A DNA stretch of 18,969 bases from Candolleomyces eurysporus (lineage: Eukaryota > Basidiomycota > Agaricomycetes > Agaricales > Psathyrellaceae): contig JANBPK010001370.1 of NCBI GenBank assembly GCA_027579435.1, positions 1-18,969 on the forward strand, read 5' to 3'. The notes beneath the pieces are model-generated. The model worked only from the letters and a program-made list of their open reading frames with translations, did not search any database and was not told the origin of the DNA. Shown piece after piece: positions 8,271 to 18,800 of the stretch (its first letter is position 1; each line of letters opens with the position of its first letter). Both the position numbers and the translations under genes were made by a program.

Positions 8271-9952
8271 ATGCTCCAAATGCCGGTGAATAGGCTACGG
8301 CAGGACCTCCCCTACGAGATTTGGCTCTATATTGCCTCTTTCTTACCGCGGACTACCATTCAAAATCTCATCTCTCTCAACCGTGCCTTCTTCAATGACG
8401 TCCTCGCTACGAGATATCGTGACGTTCATGTCGGGGAGTTTACCAACCCTGGGGACTGGATAGCACTCGAGAGACTATTGTATGTGAGCTCATTACTCAG
8501 ACTTCATGGATATCCGAACTGTAACTAGCGTATACATAACCTAGGGTCCCTTTACCCGCTTGCTATGTACGGAACCTCACTCTTCGACCTGCACGACTCC
8601 TGTCGGTCCCCTCGTTAGTCCCTTTCCGACCCCCCTCAAAAAACTCGTCGAAAAGAAAGCTATGGAGGAAGCTTACAGAACACTCCTCCCGTGCTCGTGG
8701 GATGCTGCGACGGGACGAGGCCTCACCCCGGGACGTTCTGCTTAAAATCATGTCAAATATGACCCAGGTGACGATGCTGACCATAGAGTGTTCCAAAGAA
8801 GAGACTTATGCTCCTACGTGGGACTTGAATTTCAACCAAATCTTACAGATAGGGTGGCATTCGTTCGCTTCGACGCTGGAAACCCTGCTGCTCAATATCC
8901 CGACTGACCTGTTGATTCAACCTACGCGGTGGATGTTCCCATCCCAACCTCTGCCGCACCTTCGAAAAATCATACTCCAGCTAACGACATATGGCTCCGA
9001 ACGGGAATTCCACGATCGCATCATCGATGAAGCTCTACTCCCTTTCCTCAATGCCAACCACGGTATCAGCTATTTCGCCGTGACTGTGGTTTCGAAGATT
9101 TTCGACGTCTTTCGTCTCTTTGAAGGCTTGAACTCCTTTCCTTCCTTATTCAGGTTGGATGTCGCATGTTCCTCTACTTCTCCTACGACCTGTGAAGCAA
9201 TTGCAGGTTTCGTGTCGACGCGGGTACCCAATCTTCAAGAACTATCATTGGATCTGGATTCCAATGTTTCACTAGCTTCCACACTTTCCCAAATACTTCA
9301 AATAACTACCAATGAAAGCTCAAAGATGCACATTCAAAAACTGTGGATCCGTCATGCGATCAATACGAATAACTCGTCAGGCTTAGACGGCGAGACGGGG
9401 CTCACCAACTTCGTTCCGTCCCCCATAGAAAAGATGGTCCCAACCTTAAGGGAACTTGATATGGGGAACATTGTCCTTTCCTTCAACCAGTTCAAGGATA
9501 TGATACGTCTTTTCGCGTCTTCAGCAACTCTTTCTGCCCTACATCTATCCATCATAGAACTCGGGCCCGAAATCTTTGTGTTCACATCGCACACACTTCC
9601 ACATCTTCATTTTTTCACGGTTCGCTACCAATATCTCAAGATTACTCTATCTCCAGAGTCCCAGGACCACTCGGCGAATGGAAGGACTAGACCACGCACT
9701 GGGCAGGTTTGTTCTATCAAAGCGAATTATGCAAACCTAGTCAACTGACAACGATATTTATAGTTTATCCAAGCTATGAAAGCGCACAGCTTTGCCCACT
9801 GGGGTTTGGAACACCTTCGCATCAAGCCTCTGGTGTTCTGGCCATGGACGTCCTGCAGGCACGCCATTGCAGAGGCCTTTCCCAACGTCAAAACGTTCAA
9901 TGGAGCTTCCCGGAAGGAATATTTGTCAGAGAACTACTTAGACCACATCTAA
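8271..9952 (+). CDS. F-box / leucine-rich protein, tandem copy B
   Basis: Exons 8271-8479, 8545-9706 and 9764-9952 (introns of 65 and 57 bases) give 519 aa. Exon lengths (209, 1162 and 189) are identical to those of copy A even though internal indels exist. The F-box is DLPYEIWLYIASFLP, then TIQNLISLNRAFFND and TRYRDVHVGEFTNPGDW. The body keeps the same landmarks as copy A: CYVRNLTLRPARLL, RDVLLKIMSNMTQ, PTRWMFPSQPLPHL, PIEKMVPTLREL, FAHWGLEHLRIKPL and VKTFNGASRKEYLS. The region linking the F-box to the repeats (residues about 85-125) is basic and diverged from copy A. Intron 2 contains an in-frame stop, so it must be spliced for the conserved C-terminus to be made. The gene converges on PIG-M, with 79 bases between stop codons. 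Confidence 0.85.
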
Positions 9953-10031
9953 TAGTGAATTCTCGCGTCTTTTAAGTTCTATCCGTAACCCTACTACATA
10001 CCCAGACCGTCAGCCCCAATGGGCACTACGA

Positions 10032-11587
10032 TCACCCACTAGCATACGCCTTCATAATCTGTACCAATACCCAACAGTTTCCAATGGTATACACGAGTCC
10101 TCTCAACCATAGGCCAAAGTAGACATTCTCTCCCAAGAACTCCAGCTTATATGCCCCGCCGAGCCAAAGCGCCTGAGCTGCGGCCCATACCACGATGCAC
10201 GCGATACCTCTCCGCCATGACATCGACAATTGAGGCAGGAGAAGTGGTAACAGCAACAGGTACCAGAGGAAATACTAAAGCAAACAACAATCAGCATGGA
10301 GGATACTAGCGTTAGAATACAAGAAGACTGACCTGCGATGTACAAACTTTGTTGAAAACGACAAATGCAACCGTCTGCACGAACCACGCGAAAACCAGGT
10401 GTCGTTTCTCTTGACCGAACAGAAGACCTAGTCCTATTGCCAACCCCATTTGCGGGACGAAGCTCGTCAATGGTGAGCGAAGGAGCTTACTCGACCACGT
10501 CAAAGGGGTGATAGGATCGGAAGGAAAGGCGGAGGGATAGGTGAGGTATGTGAGATAGAAGTAAGGGGAGAAGTTATGTCTGTGGTCGAGCCTGTGGACG
10601 TGATACAGGTAGGACTCATAGAGGAATGGATACCCCCATCTGTTATTCGGGTTCGTCAGTAAGCCAGATCTAAGCAATACATGTGTAAAAATCCACTTAC
10701 ACGGCGTAGCAAAGCGCCCCGAGAAAGAAGAAGGTGGCAGCACTGATGACCCCAAACCGAATGGTTCTTCCATTCACGAGGGTCGAAATAAAACCCTCGA
10801 GTCCATTCGCTCGCCTTGCTTGGTTTGGGGAAGAAGCCGATATGGCGCCGAGGGCACTGACACCGTAAACGACAGGATATATCTTCCAATGTGTACTCAG
10901 TCCCAGAAGCACCGCCGCCCAGTCCCACTGCGCACGCAGGGCGGCATCCAGAGTGGCCAGCACGAACGATGAAAGGACTGATTCCGAAGAACCACGCGTG
11001 GAAATGGAGAAAACCAGAGGGTTCAACAGGTGGACTGCACTGTAGATAGTTGCGAGTCGCTCTCTCCGGTCCTCCACGTAAGGGTTCACTTTCTTGCTTG
11101 TGTGGGCGGCTCCTGGAGATTGGTCGGTGAAGGGGAGGACTTGCGTCAGCAGCATGCGGTAGATCAGCCACCCGTTGAGCAGGTCGCATGCTGCGAAGAC
11201 GTATTTCCCAAACGATGGATGTAGCCAGCCATTTGGAGTGAGAAGAAGGGCGAGAAGGGGAGTGTATCGGTATGTATCGCGTGTATACGGGCTGCAACGA
11301 CAAAATATAGGTCATGTCGCGGTCTCACAGATCCAAGGAGCTCTTACATACCTTCCAACTGGTAGACTGAATCCCAGAAAGGTTTGTAGAGGTCCTTCAG
11401 CACGACCCGAGCTTGGGTCCAGAAGGAACGCTGCAGCATCCGTGAAGACACGGTAATCCACATCCGTATATTTTACCAGAGAATGAGCATCGTGCCATTC
11501 GCTATACAGAATTAATCCAATTCTGAGCAAAGCTGAGGATATAAGGACATTTCGAAAGCTGAACGATGGTAGAGATGAAGCTGGCAT
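10032..11587 (-). CDS. GPI14: GPI mannosyltransferase 1 (PIG-M / Gpi14)
   Basis: PIG-M adds the first mannose (alpha-1,4) to GlcN-acyl-PI from dolichol-phosphate-mannose on the lumenal side of the ER membrane, during GPI-anchor synthesis. Exons 11587-11352, 11291-10701, 10639-10333 and 10274-10032 join in frame to 458 aa. The family signature is clear: YTDVDYRVFTDAA, with the DxD pair at D42 and D44, then GSPYTRDTYRYTP across the first splice junction. Further conserved parts are FGKYVFAACDLLNGW, HWKIYPVVYG, and YPFLYESYLYHVHRLDHRHN followed by FSPYFYLTYL across exons 2-3. Multiple hydrophobic segments fit a polytopic membrane enzyme, ending in a long hydrophobic helix pair (YFLWYLLLLPLLLPQL). 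The first ATG after an in-frame hydrophobic leader was taken as the start. The only oddity is the tail relic in the neighbouring spacer; the gene itself looks intact. Confidence 0.93.
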
Positions 11588-11917
11588 TGATCTTATTGGC
11601 AGTCCCTTTCACGTGGCAATCATAATGACAACTTGATGACAGCATTTGGACATGTCGACGTCTCGACGCCGAAGGGTCTGCAGATAGCCTCGGCCTTGGG
11701 CTCGAATTTGCATATTGGTCACTCAGCCAAATTTCATTCAAAAAGTCTCTAGAAATCCAACAAGGCATGACCTCGAGAATAGATAATTGAGGAAGGCATA
11801 TCTAACAAACGGTGCGACTAAAAGAACTGGAACCCTACACGACCTACAGTGAGAAGGGGAAAGGGCCTCAGACCTATGGAGCGTTGTCAGCACAACGTAT
11901 TGAGTAGAGATAGAAGA
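11588..11917 (-). promoter_or_regulatory. Spacer between SAR1 and PIG-M
   Basis: This 330-base same-strand gap must hold the SAR1 3' UTR and the PIG-M promoter and leader. I see no open frame of note, no repeat and no clear TATA box. There is a short AT-rich stretch, but no motif I would assign. Confidence 0.4.
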
Positions 11918-12821
11918 TCATACGTATTGCGAAAGCCAGCGGAAGCCTAGACACGATGGTAAGCTTCTATGCAGAAAACCAAGTCAAGAGAACATACCTT
12001 CTGCGTAACCTTGTCTCTGTACAACGGAGCACATGAAGATTTCGATAGGTCGAATATCGTTCAAAGGGTTGGTGCCCTGGGGAACGCCTTCAGCTTCATG
12101 CCAATAGATAGAGCGTGGTTGGCAACATACCTTTCCAGTAGTTTGGTACAGGCCAAGGTGGTGACGGAGTTCATCCTCGCTCACAGCACCAGGAGCGTCA
12201 ATCTTGTTGCCAAAGACGAGGAAGGGCACCTTGGAGAGGTCCTCGATAGAGAGGAGGGCGTCGAGTTCAGCCTTGGCTTCAGGGAATCGCTCAAAGTCGG
12301 CGCTGTCGACAAGGAAGACGATACCATCGACTTCGGGGAAGTAGTCCCGCCAGAGACGCCGGGCTATGCAAGGGTGTAAGTCTGGCATGAGGCGATACTG
12401 AACCAAGGACGCATACCCTGTTGATGTCCACCCAAGTCGAAGGTTGTGAATTTAATCTTGCCCATAGCAAGCTCCTCGGAGGCTGTGAAGGGATAATATG
12501 AATATTTCCCACTTTCCTGCGGATACGTGGACACACGTACTCGGGTGAAGTGTGGGTTGGAGGGTGGCGAGTCGGTCGTTCTTCAACATGTGCAGCAAGG
12601 TCTGCAAGAAAGTATTTGAGTTGCCTGAAGCTTCCATAAAATAGACTACCCACAGTCTTTCCGGCATTGTCGAGACCAAGGAAGAGGATTTTGGCGNTTT
12701 TTGGAGGCCAAGCCTGGTTTCCGAGAATCAATGGTGGCTCTTTGACCATACGACGGCGGCCCTACTCACCAAGAGAGGCCAGAACATCCCAGAACCAGTT
12801 GAACCAGTCTCCGACGCCCAT
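11918..12821 (-). CDS. SAR1: COPII small GTPase Sar1
   Basis: Sar1 is the Arf-family GTPase that starts COPII coat assembly at ER exit sites. Exons 12821-12770, 12713-12654, 12601-12541, 12482-12417, 12363-12131, 12076-11998 and 11946-11918 join to 192 aa, the normal family length. The N-terminal amphipathic helix reads [20 protein letters not shown]1 is GLDNAGKTT, the switch I threonine lies in LHPTSEEL, G3 is DLGGH, G4 is NKID and the C-terminus is FRWLSQYV. The last exon is only 29 bases. The ambiguous base at 12697 lies next to a T run; counted as a base it breaks the frame between ASK and AKI, and dropped it gives [19 protein letters not shown], which matches the family. The gene is therefore intact. 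The start has a strong context (AACAACATGG). Confidence 0.96.
12697..12697. other. Ambiguous base that is probably a spurious insertion
   Basis: A single N follows CG and precedes five T's, inside SAR1 exon 2. Removing it restores the conserved K-N-A-K-I reading; keeping it shifts the frame. It is likely a consensus placeholder at a homopolymer of uncertain length. Confidence 0.85.
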
Positions 12822-13308
12822 GTTGTTCTCGTTTAGTGATTAGAGATTAGAGGAGGAATGAAGTATGGTGGAGAGTGCGGAAACGTGGAATTGCGTGGAA
12901 GAGCACAGGCCGAATCTATAATTGATTGTTGGCCGAACAAATTCCCACGGTGGCACAGCCAAAGAGAGGAAACTGACGACAGAGGGACATCCTATGGGCT
13001 ATGGAGCATCCTCGACCTTCGATAGCTCAAGTCTTTCGAGGAATAAAAAAGAAGGTAATAAAAGACAGAATATCAGGTAAGAGCTTGGCCCTCACTGCAT
13101 TTTTTCCTGCGCAGAACTGAATATTTTGCTCAAAGACCATTGCGGAAATTCTCGAGGTCACGATATGTGCCTCATGGCAACTAGCGCCCTACACAATGCG
13201 TGGAACATTCGAGCCCGTTAAGCCTTGGCTTCTGCCACCCACGTCCGTTCCCCAAGGCAGTCAAATCGCAGCAGCAACGAGACGAGGTGGAATTTGCCAG
13301 CTCCTACT
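12822..13308. promoter_or_regulatory. Divergent promoter region between SAR1 and the coiled-coil gene
   Basis: This is a 487-base intergenic region. On the SAR1 side the 70 bases before the ATG are strongly pyrimidine-rich when read 5'->3' (cattcctcctctaatctc), as is common in leaders of highly expressed fungal genes. A TATA-like tctataattg sits at about 12914 and may serve one of the two genes. The frame of the right-hand gene is open for a further 28 codons upstream of its ATG, from about 13225. No repeat or RNA gene is seen. Confidence 0.5.
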
Positions 13309-15175
13309 ATGTCCTCCATAGGCTCAACCAGTCGGAGAAGCACCAATGTATGGAACCCTGACTGGTTAGTCGACCTGGCTATGGCGAGGGATAGTTTCGT
13401 TGAACCTTCTCAACCCCCACCTGATCCTCCCAAGGACGATACCACAACCAAGGGTGCCGGTGCGCCGAACGGCGACGACAATCCTGATCCTGACCCAGAC
13501 CATGATAACACGGGCGCAGCTTCTGGACGTCCGCCCAAAGCGTCCGTACAGAGACGGGACAGTTTTTACCCCTGGATTAACTGGAATCGAGACCCCAGTC
13601 CACCTCCTTCGCCTAAATCATTGACCCATTCCCACTCAAACGACAGCCACCATAGTCTTCCATGGGGGACAACTAGTGGTGGTCCCTGGGAGGGAAATAA
13701 GAAAGCCGTTCCCAATCCTCCCAACAACTCTACGAAGGGCAAGAAATCCAAAGGCAAACGTGCNAAAAAAAGGCCAAGACCCCGGTGGCTCCACCACTAC
13801 CCCAATCCCTCTGACCAACGCCTCCAGCTCTGGGAACCAGGACACCGCGTCCACCGCGAAGCTTCAATCAGAACTGCAAGATGCACTCAACGAGCTGGCA
13901 GATTGCAGGCAGATGATGGTCATTCTCTCCTCCGCCAATAGCGACCTCATTACCCAAAGGAACCTCCTAAAAACCCAAGTCACAGACTTCACTGATATGA
14001 TTGCGTCGAAAGACTCTGAAATCTCCTCTCTCCGCGAAGAGCTTGACCAAGCTCACTTCAAACTCCGCAAAGCCGAGAGGCGCAACCGATACGTTGACGA
14101 CTCAGACCGCTGGAAGGCCGACGCAAAGTACAGAAAGAAGCAAAAGGATGCAACCACCATGCTCTTTGGATTCCCTTCCTACGAGCCTGACGAAGCCGGA
14201 GACGAAATCCTGAAGGAGCGTCGAGGCGCTCAGGGCCTGGTAGCCAAGTCCGTCTCCGTTGTAACGGGCATGATGAATAGGTTCAACGAGGAGTTATTCC
14301 AAACAGCTGCCAGCTGCTCGGACTTGGTTGAGAACCAGGGTTTCGAGAAAGCTTCGATGTCGAGTTCCAGCCGGGAAAGAGCGGACAGGGTACTCGGAAC
14401 ACGATTGGTTTCGATGATCCTGCCCACGATACCTCGGGGCAACCCCACCAATCCCATTGTCGTCCAAATTACTATCCAAGCGTTCTTGGTCCACTGGTGC
14501 AACTCGATCATAGAAGCGTGGTACCCTAAACAGCCAACGTTCGCAGAGTTCCTGGTGGATGTTGCTTCCAAGCTCAAAGTTGGCAGTGAGTTGTTTTGGC
14601 TGCTCCATTCACGATGAAGAGCTCACTAACGTGGTTTGCCTGTCTACCAAGCCAACACCAACATCTGCGGCAAGAATACTGTGATAACCCAGAAACATAC
14701 CCGCGAGTCAGACAACTTATTCGGCGACTGGGTTGAAGAAATCATCGAAGATCTAAGCGACGTTCTTTCAATTTTCGGCTGGAAGGTTGGTGGCTACAGC
14801 CCTGGAAAGAAACTCTCCACCCTTGCTATACACGCCCGCCTCCTCTCCTTGGTCAAAGATGCTTACGACATCCGCACAGCGATGGCGGAGGTCAGCACAT
14901 CCGGCGACATCGACCTTGTCATCGTTTCCTGCGATACCCAATTCAGTCAAGAGATAATGGAGGACGCCTACGGTGACCGCCGCACCACGGCTCGCAAGGA
15001 GTTGGGAGCTGAAGCTGAAGGGACTTTCGAAGATGTCGTTGCGACGACTGGGATTGGTTTGCAGCGGGAAATTTTGAGGCCACACGAGCTCCTTGAGCTC
15101 ATCACTCGAGAAATTGAAATGGTACTCAAGCCAAGGGTTGTTCTTGAATACACCCTATTAGAAGCGTTCCAATGA
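13309..15175 (+). CDS. Uncharacterised proline-rich, coiled-coil protein
   Basis: Exons 13309-14585 and 14652-15175 give 599 aa once the ambiguous base at 13764 is dropped (GTGAGT donor, 66-base intron). Without dropping it, the frame breaks between GKKSKGKRAKK and GQDPGG. The N-terminal 170 residues are Pro/Ser/Asp-rich and disordered (EPSQPPPDPPKDD, DPSPPPSPKS), ending in a Lys/Arg cluster that could be a nuclear signal. Residues about 182-270 form a heptad-like coiled coil (KLQSELQDALNELADCRQ, SKDSEISSLREELDQAHFKL). The C-terminal half is globular (IIEAWYPKQPTFAEFLVDV, SDNLFGDWVEEIIEDLSDVL, LLELITREIEMVLKPRVVL) and resembles hypothetical proteins common in mushroom-forming fungi. No catalytic motif is visible and no function is proposed. 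The first ATG in the long frame was taken as the start. Confidence 0.8.
13764..13764. other. Second ambiguous base that is probably a spurious insertion
   Basis: A single N precedes seven A's inside the coiled-coil gene. Upstream coding lies in frame 1 and downstream coding in frame 2. Deleting the N joins them exactly, with no residue lost. Confidence 0.85.
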
Positions 15176-15863
15176 TTGGTGGCTTGGTCCGCATCGCAGT
15201 TCGTTACAATGAATGTACGTTTTCAGACCCTTTTTTTGCCGAGTTAAATATATTTTGCAATTGTATGCTACTCCTATACATAACCCTTCTACCCCACGTT
15301 CCGAAAACCCGCTCCTCCGATTCGCATGCTCGCCAAACGAATGCCCAACGGTCACCTTGCAACTCACCTTCCAATTCCGGCCGGAGGGGATCGATATCAT
15401 ATCCGCCGAAACGGAGTTGAAGTGCGATATCATCGAACCCAAACCAAATCCATGGATCGCTAAAATGTTGCGCAATCCTGAGAGCCGAACGCCAAACTCT
15501 AACGTTAACAGATACACTCGAAATAGGCAGCGGGCGAACCAAATGCATCTAACCAGAATTATGGATATCGATGCCACAGACGACGATCCGAGGCGCTAAC
15601 CGGTGCACGGAGAAAGGGGTTGGTTACAACACCAATAATCTATTCGTAGACGATAATCGGGAGACAGGAGGACGTGAAACTATAGAAAGACACAATCGAC
15701 AGTAAGTAGCGAAGAAAACGTAAAATATGACAAGCGTAAAACAACAAAGCGGAGCAGACGTAGAAACATTCAAAGTCGTAAGGGTTGAGTACTCAAGGTA
15801 TAGTGATACAATTTTTGGCCAGTCGAGGATACGCTGAGGGCAGTCCATGTAAGGTTTTCAGAA
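15176..15863. other. Convergent 3' spacer with an unresolved open region
   Basis: This lies between the ends of the coiled-coil gene and the zinc-cluster gene. It includes open frames on both strands at about 15204-15599. The plus frame 15213-15599 has no in-frame ATG before residue 111 (the first codon of the frame is TTG) and contains a plausible beta-rich stretch (TVTLQLTFQFRPEGIDIISA). The minus frame 15204-15548 overlaps it (DIALQLRFGGYDIDPLRPEL). At most one can be real. It could be a terminal exon of the coiled-coil gene, a small separate gene or a fragment. From 15600 to 15863 I see only 3' UTR-like sequence. Confidence 0.35.
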
Positions 15864-18800
15864 CTATGTAGTCCTTTGTTGCACTGGCGGTTGCTGTTGC
15901 TGAGCAAACGTGACGTTCCCGGTGGTATTGCCTCCTTGTGATGAGAACCTCGAGAAGAAAGCGTCCCATTGTCCTGGACACGAAAAGAGATCAGTCAATC
16001 ATTGATATATCAGTAGAAGAGAAGGGGAACATACCCCAATCAAACATGCCCCCAGGGATACCTTCCAGGAATCCATTATCAGCCATAGCCAGATCCGCCA
16101 TCGCGGTGCCACTCTGGGACCCATCCAATACATTCATCACCTGAACATTCGTCGATGCATTCTGAGAAGCTTGCAGATTCATAGCTGGGTTCACGTTCGA
16201 GTACTGGTTGCCCCGTCCTGTACCCGCAGCCCCGATCGAGAGAGGGGTGAAACTGACCATGGGCGTCGAGTTTGAAGGGGGAACAATATGGCCCCCTTCA
16301 CTCACAGCGCCTCTCTGTTGCTGTGCTCCCTGCTGATCATGGTCTCCCCCATCTCCATCAACAGAACCCGCAGCATCTGCATCTTCCTCCTCCGAAGCGT
16401 TTATAATAGTACCTTCCGGAACATCTTTCAACGCTTCCGTCGTCTTGCCGTTATCTTGGGCGACAAACACCCCACCACCAGGACGCGTGGGATCCTTGCG
16501 ATAGTCTAGGAGCACAGGAGGCCTTCCTTTCACGCCCCCTGTTGGATTCAAGGCTGGAGTTTCCATTGGCATGGCCGGGCCTAGTGTGGCCTCGTACAAG
16601 AGGGAAATGATCTCCGCAGTCTGTTTGATTTAATTAAAGGGTTAGCTTTTTAATTTAGCGTGTCAGGGGCTGACACGAGAAGCCAATGACGTACCTTGCG
16701 TCGCGCCGACATATGGTCTGGGAGGATAGAGCCTTCCCATCGTCTGACACAGTCACGGAGTTTTCGCAACTTGGCTTGGGCATCTGCGTCTTTGCGGCGG
16801 ATGAAGGTGTGATACTGTGTCAGGAGCAATATTAATTAATCACTGGAGGATGATTAGGTTTGATGGAGAAAAAATAACGCACTTGGACAAGGGCACAAGA
16901 AGTGCTCGCGTAGGCTATCAAAAGCCACACATCATACACTCGTTCATTGGCGTCCAGCCAATCAATACACTCTCCCGTGAGGGTAACCAACTCGGTCCAT
17001 TGCTCCACCGTCAAGCTGAATTTGAGATGGGCAGGACAGGAGTAACTGATTCGCATGAAAACACGCCAAAACATCATGCATACACATGCATAAAGGAGAT
17101 GAAGAAGACCTAAGCAAAGGACAATTGCACATTTCAGCATCAAAGTTGCATGCAGAAAAATAGATGAGGGCATTGTGTGAGAGTTCACAAGCCTGTTCTG
17201 GTACTAACCTGCATTTTGAGACGAATTCGGGCCGCTGAATCTGAGATTGTCGGGGAGCCCTTCTTTCCACCGTTGCATATCAGCTAATAATTCGTAGAGC
17301 ATATCATCGGTCGTGAAAGTCAGGCCAGAAGGTCTGCAGGGTCGAGTCACAATCACAGGGTCAAAGTCAGCCGAATGTAGCGAGAATCCAGCTCCGAGTA
17401 GAACTCACGTATAGACGGCCTTCTGCACGCGGCCCAGAATGATGCTGAGCCGTACCAGTTCGTCCAAGTACAAGTCGCTCAGATCGCCAGAAGACGGCAA
17501 CCGTGCATCGCAATCTTGTACATCTATCATAGAAGGGTGCCCATAGGCAATGCTCGCCCTAGTCCCAATCAGCAAAAAGATGCCATCATAGTCTATCATA
17601 TGATGGCTTACCATCGGTCGCAGATTAAGCACGCGCCCCAGAGCCGTCTCCTTTGCTCAATGTTCACGTCGACCGACTCGGCACGGTGTAGCCCTAGGTC
17701 CTGGGCCTAGTGTGATGTTAGCCTGAAATAGAACCTTGTCGTTGCTCGATAACCTCACCATTCTAATGGCTGATCCCAATCTGATCCATAGAGCTGACAA
17801 GGCTGAGGGTACGAACTGCGAATGGCAGTCACCCGACATGCAGAGAATCAGCAGTGCTTGCACGTTGACGATGGAAGCTGTCGAGAGGATGTCTTCCGCC
17901 TTGATAATGTTGTTGACAGTGTACCGAATTGAGTCGAATGCCTTCTGCGGCACTTCGCGCCGGGCAGCAGCAACCAGGCACATGGAGTAAAGAAGTATCG
18001 GTGCTGGGTTTGGAGTCGCCAGGAATTCGGCCTTGGTGATAATGGGGAGCATCGGAGCGATTTCGGTAAAGTATGCGTTGAGCAGGGATTCGATCGTCTC
18101 GTGCTCGACATGTACATCAACAGGTTTCGGTGGGGAAACCTGCTGTTGCTCTTGGGCGGTAGGCTTCTGTACGTGGATGAAGCCGTCCCCGGACTTGCTC
18201 ACGGAGAAAGTATGGTTGTACCGCTGGTCATAACTCTCATAAACTCGTGAAGAGATGGAAGCTTGAGAATGAAGCAAGTAGGTTGCAGCGGTAGGCCCTG
18301 CCACGTCCTGTGAGTCTGATTGACGAAGAAGACGGTAATGACCATACCGATGACCCCAATATCTCGCTTGGGCTGGGCATCTTGGTTCGACGAGCTCGCA
18401 GCGGTTGGTGTGCTGGGTTGCTTCTCCTTGCCCTTTTCCTGGGCGGTTGAGTCTTCCTCGAGTTTCTTCTTCTTGAACCGGGTCTCGGTTATGGGCAAGA
18501 AGAAGGTGCACTCGAACGAGTACTGCTTGCAATGTTGGCAGACGGGTGGCTCCTGGACAACATGGTGAGAGAGCAGATAAAGTTTGAAAATATTTTACCG
18601 TACCGTGTCTGGTAAAACGTCACAACGGATTTTACGACTGCGGCAAGAATCACAGGCGCGTTGCTAGAGAGATGATGAAATGTCAGATAGAAAAGTAACA
18701 AGGAGAGACGCGACATGCCGTCTTTGTACGCTTCTTGAGGTCACTGGCGGGCTGTTGACCATGTGCTGAACGGACTGGTTCGCTCGCTGTGGCAGTCGCC

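Noticed and set aside
10656..11315. 219-codon minus-strand frame
   Set aside because: Shadow frame overlapping PIG-M exon 2; the real frame carries conserved PIG-M motifs.
11969..12379. 136-codon plus-strand frame rich in Glu and Val
   Set aside because: Antisense of SAR1 exons 5-6.
18316..18347. 32-base intron joining exons 3 and 4 of the zinc-cluster gene
   Set aside because: Too short for a fungal intron; the 50-base alternative (18347-18298) keeps frame and gives the more family-like VIGPTAATYLL junction.
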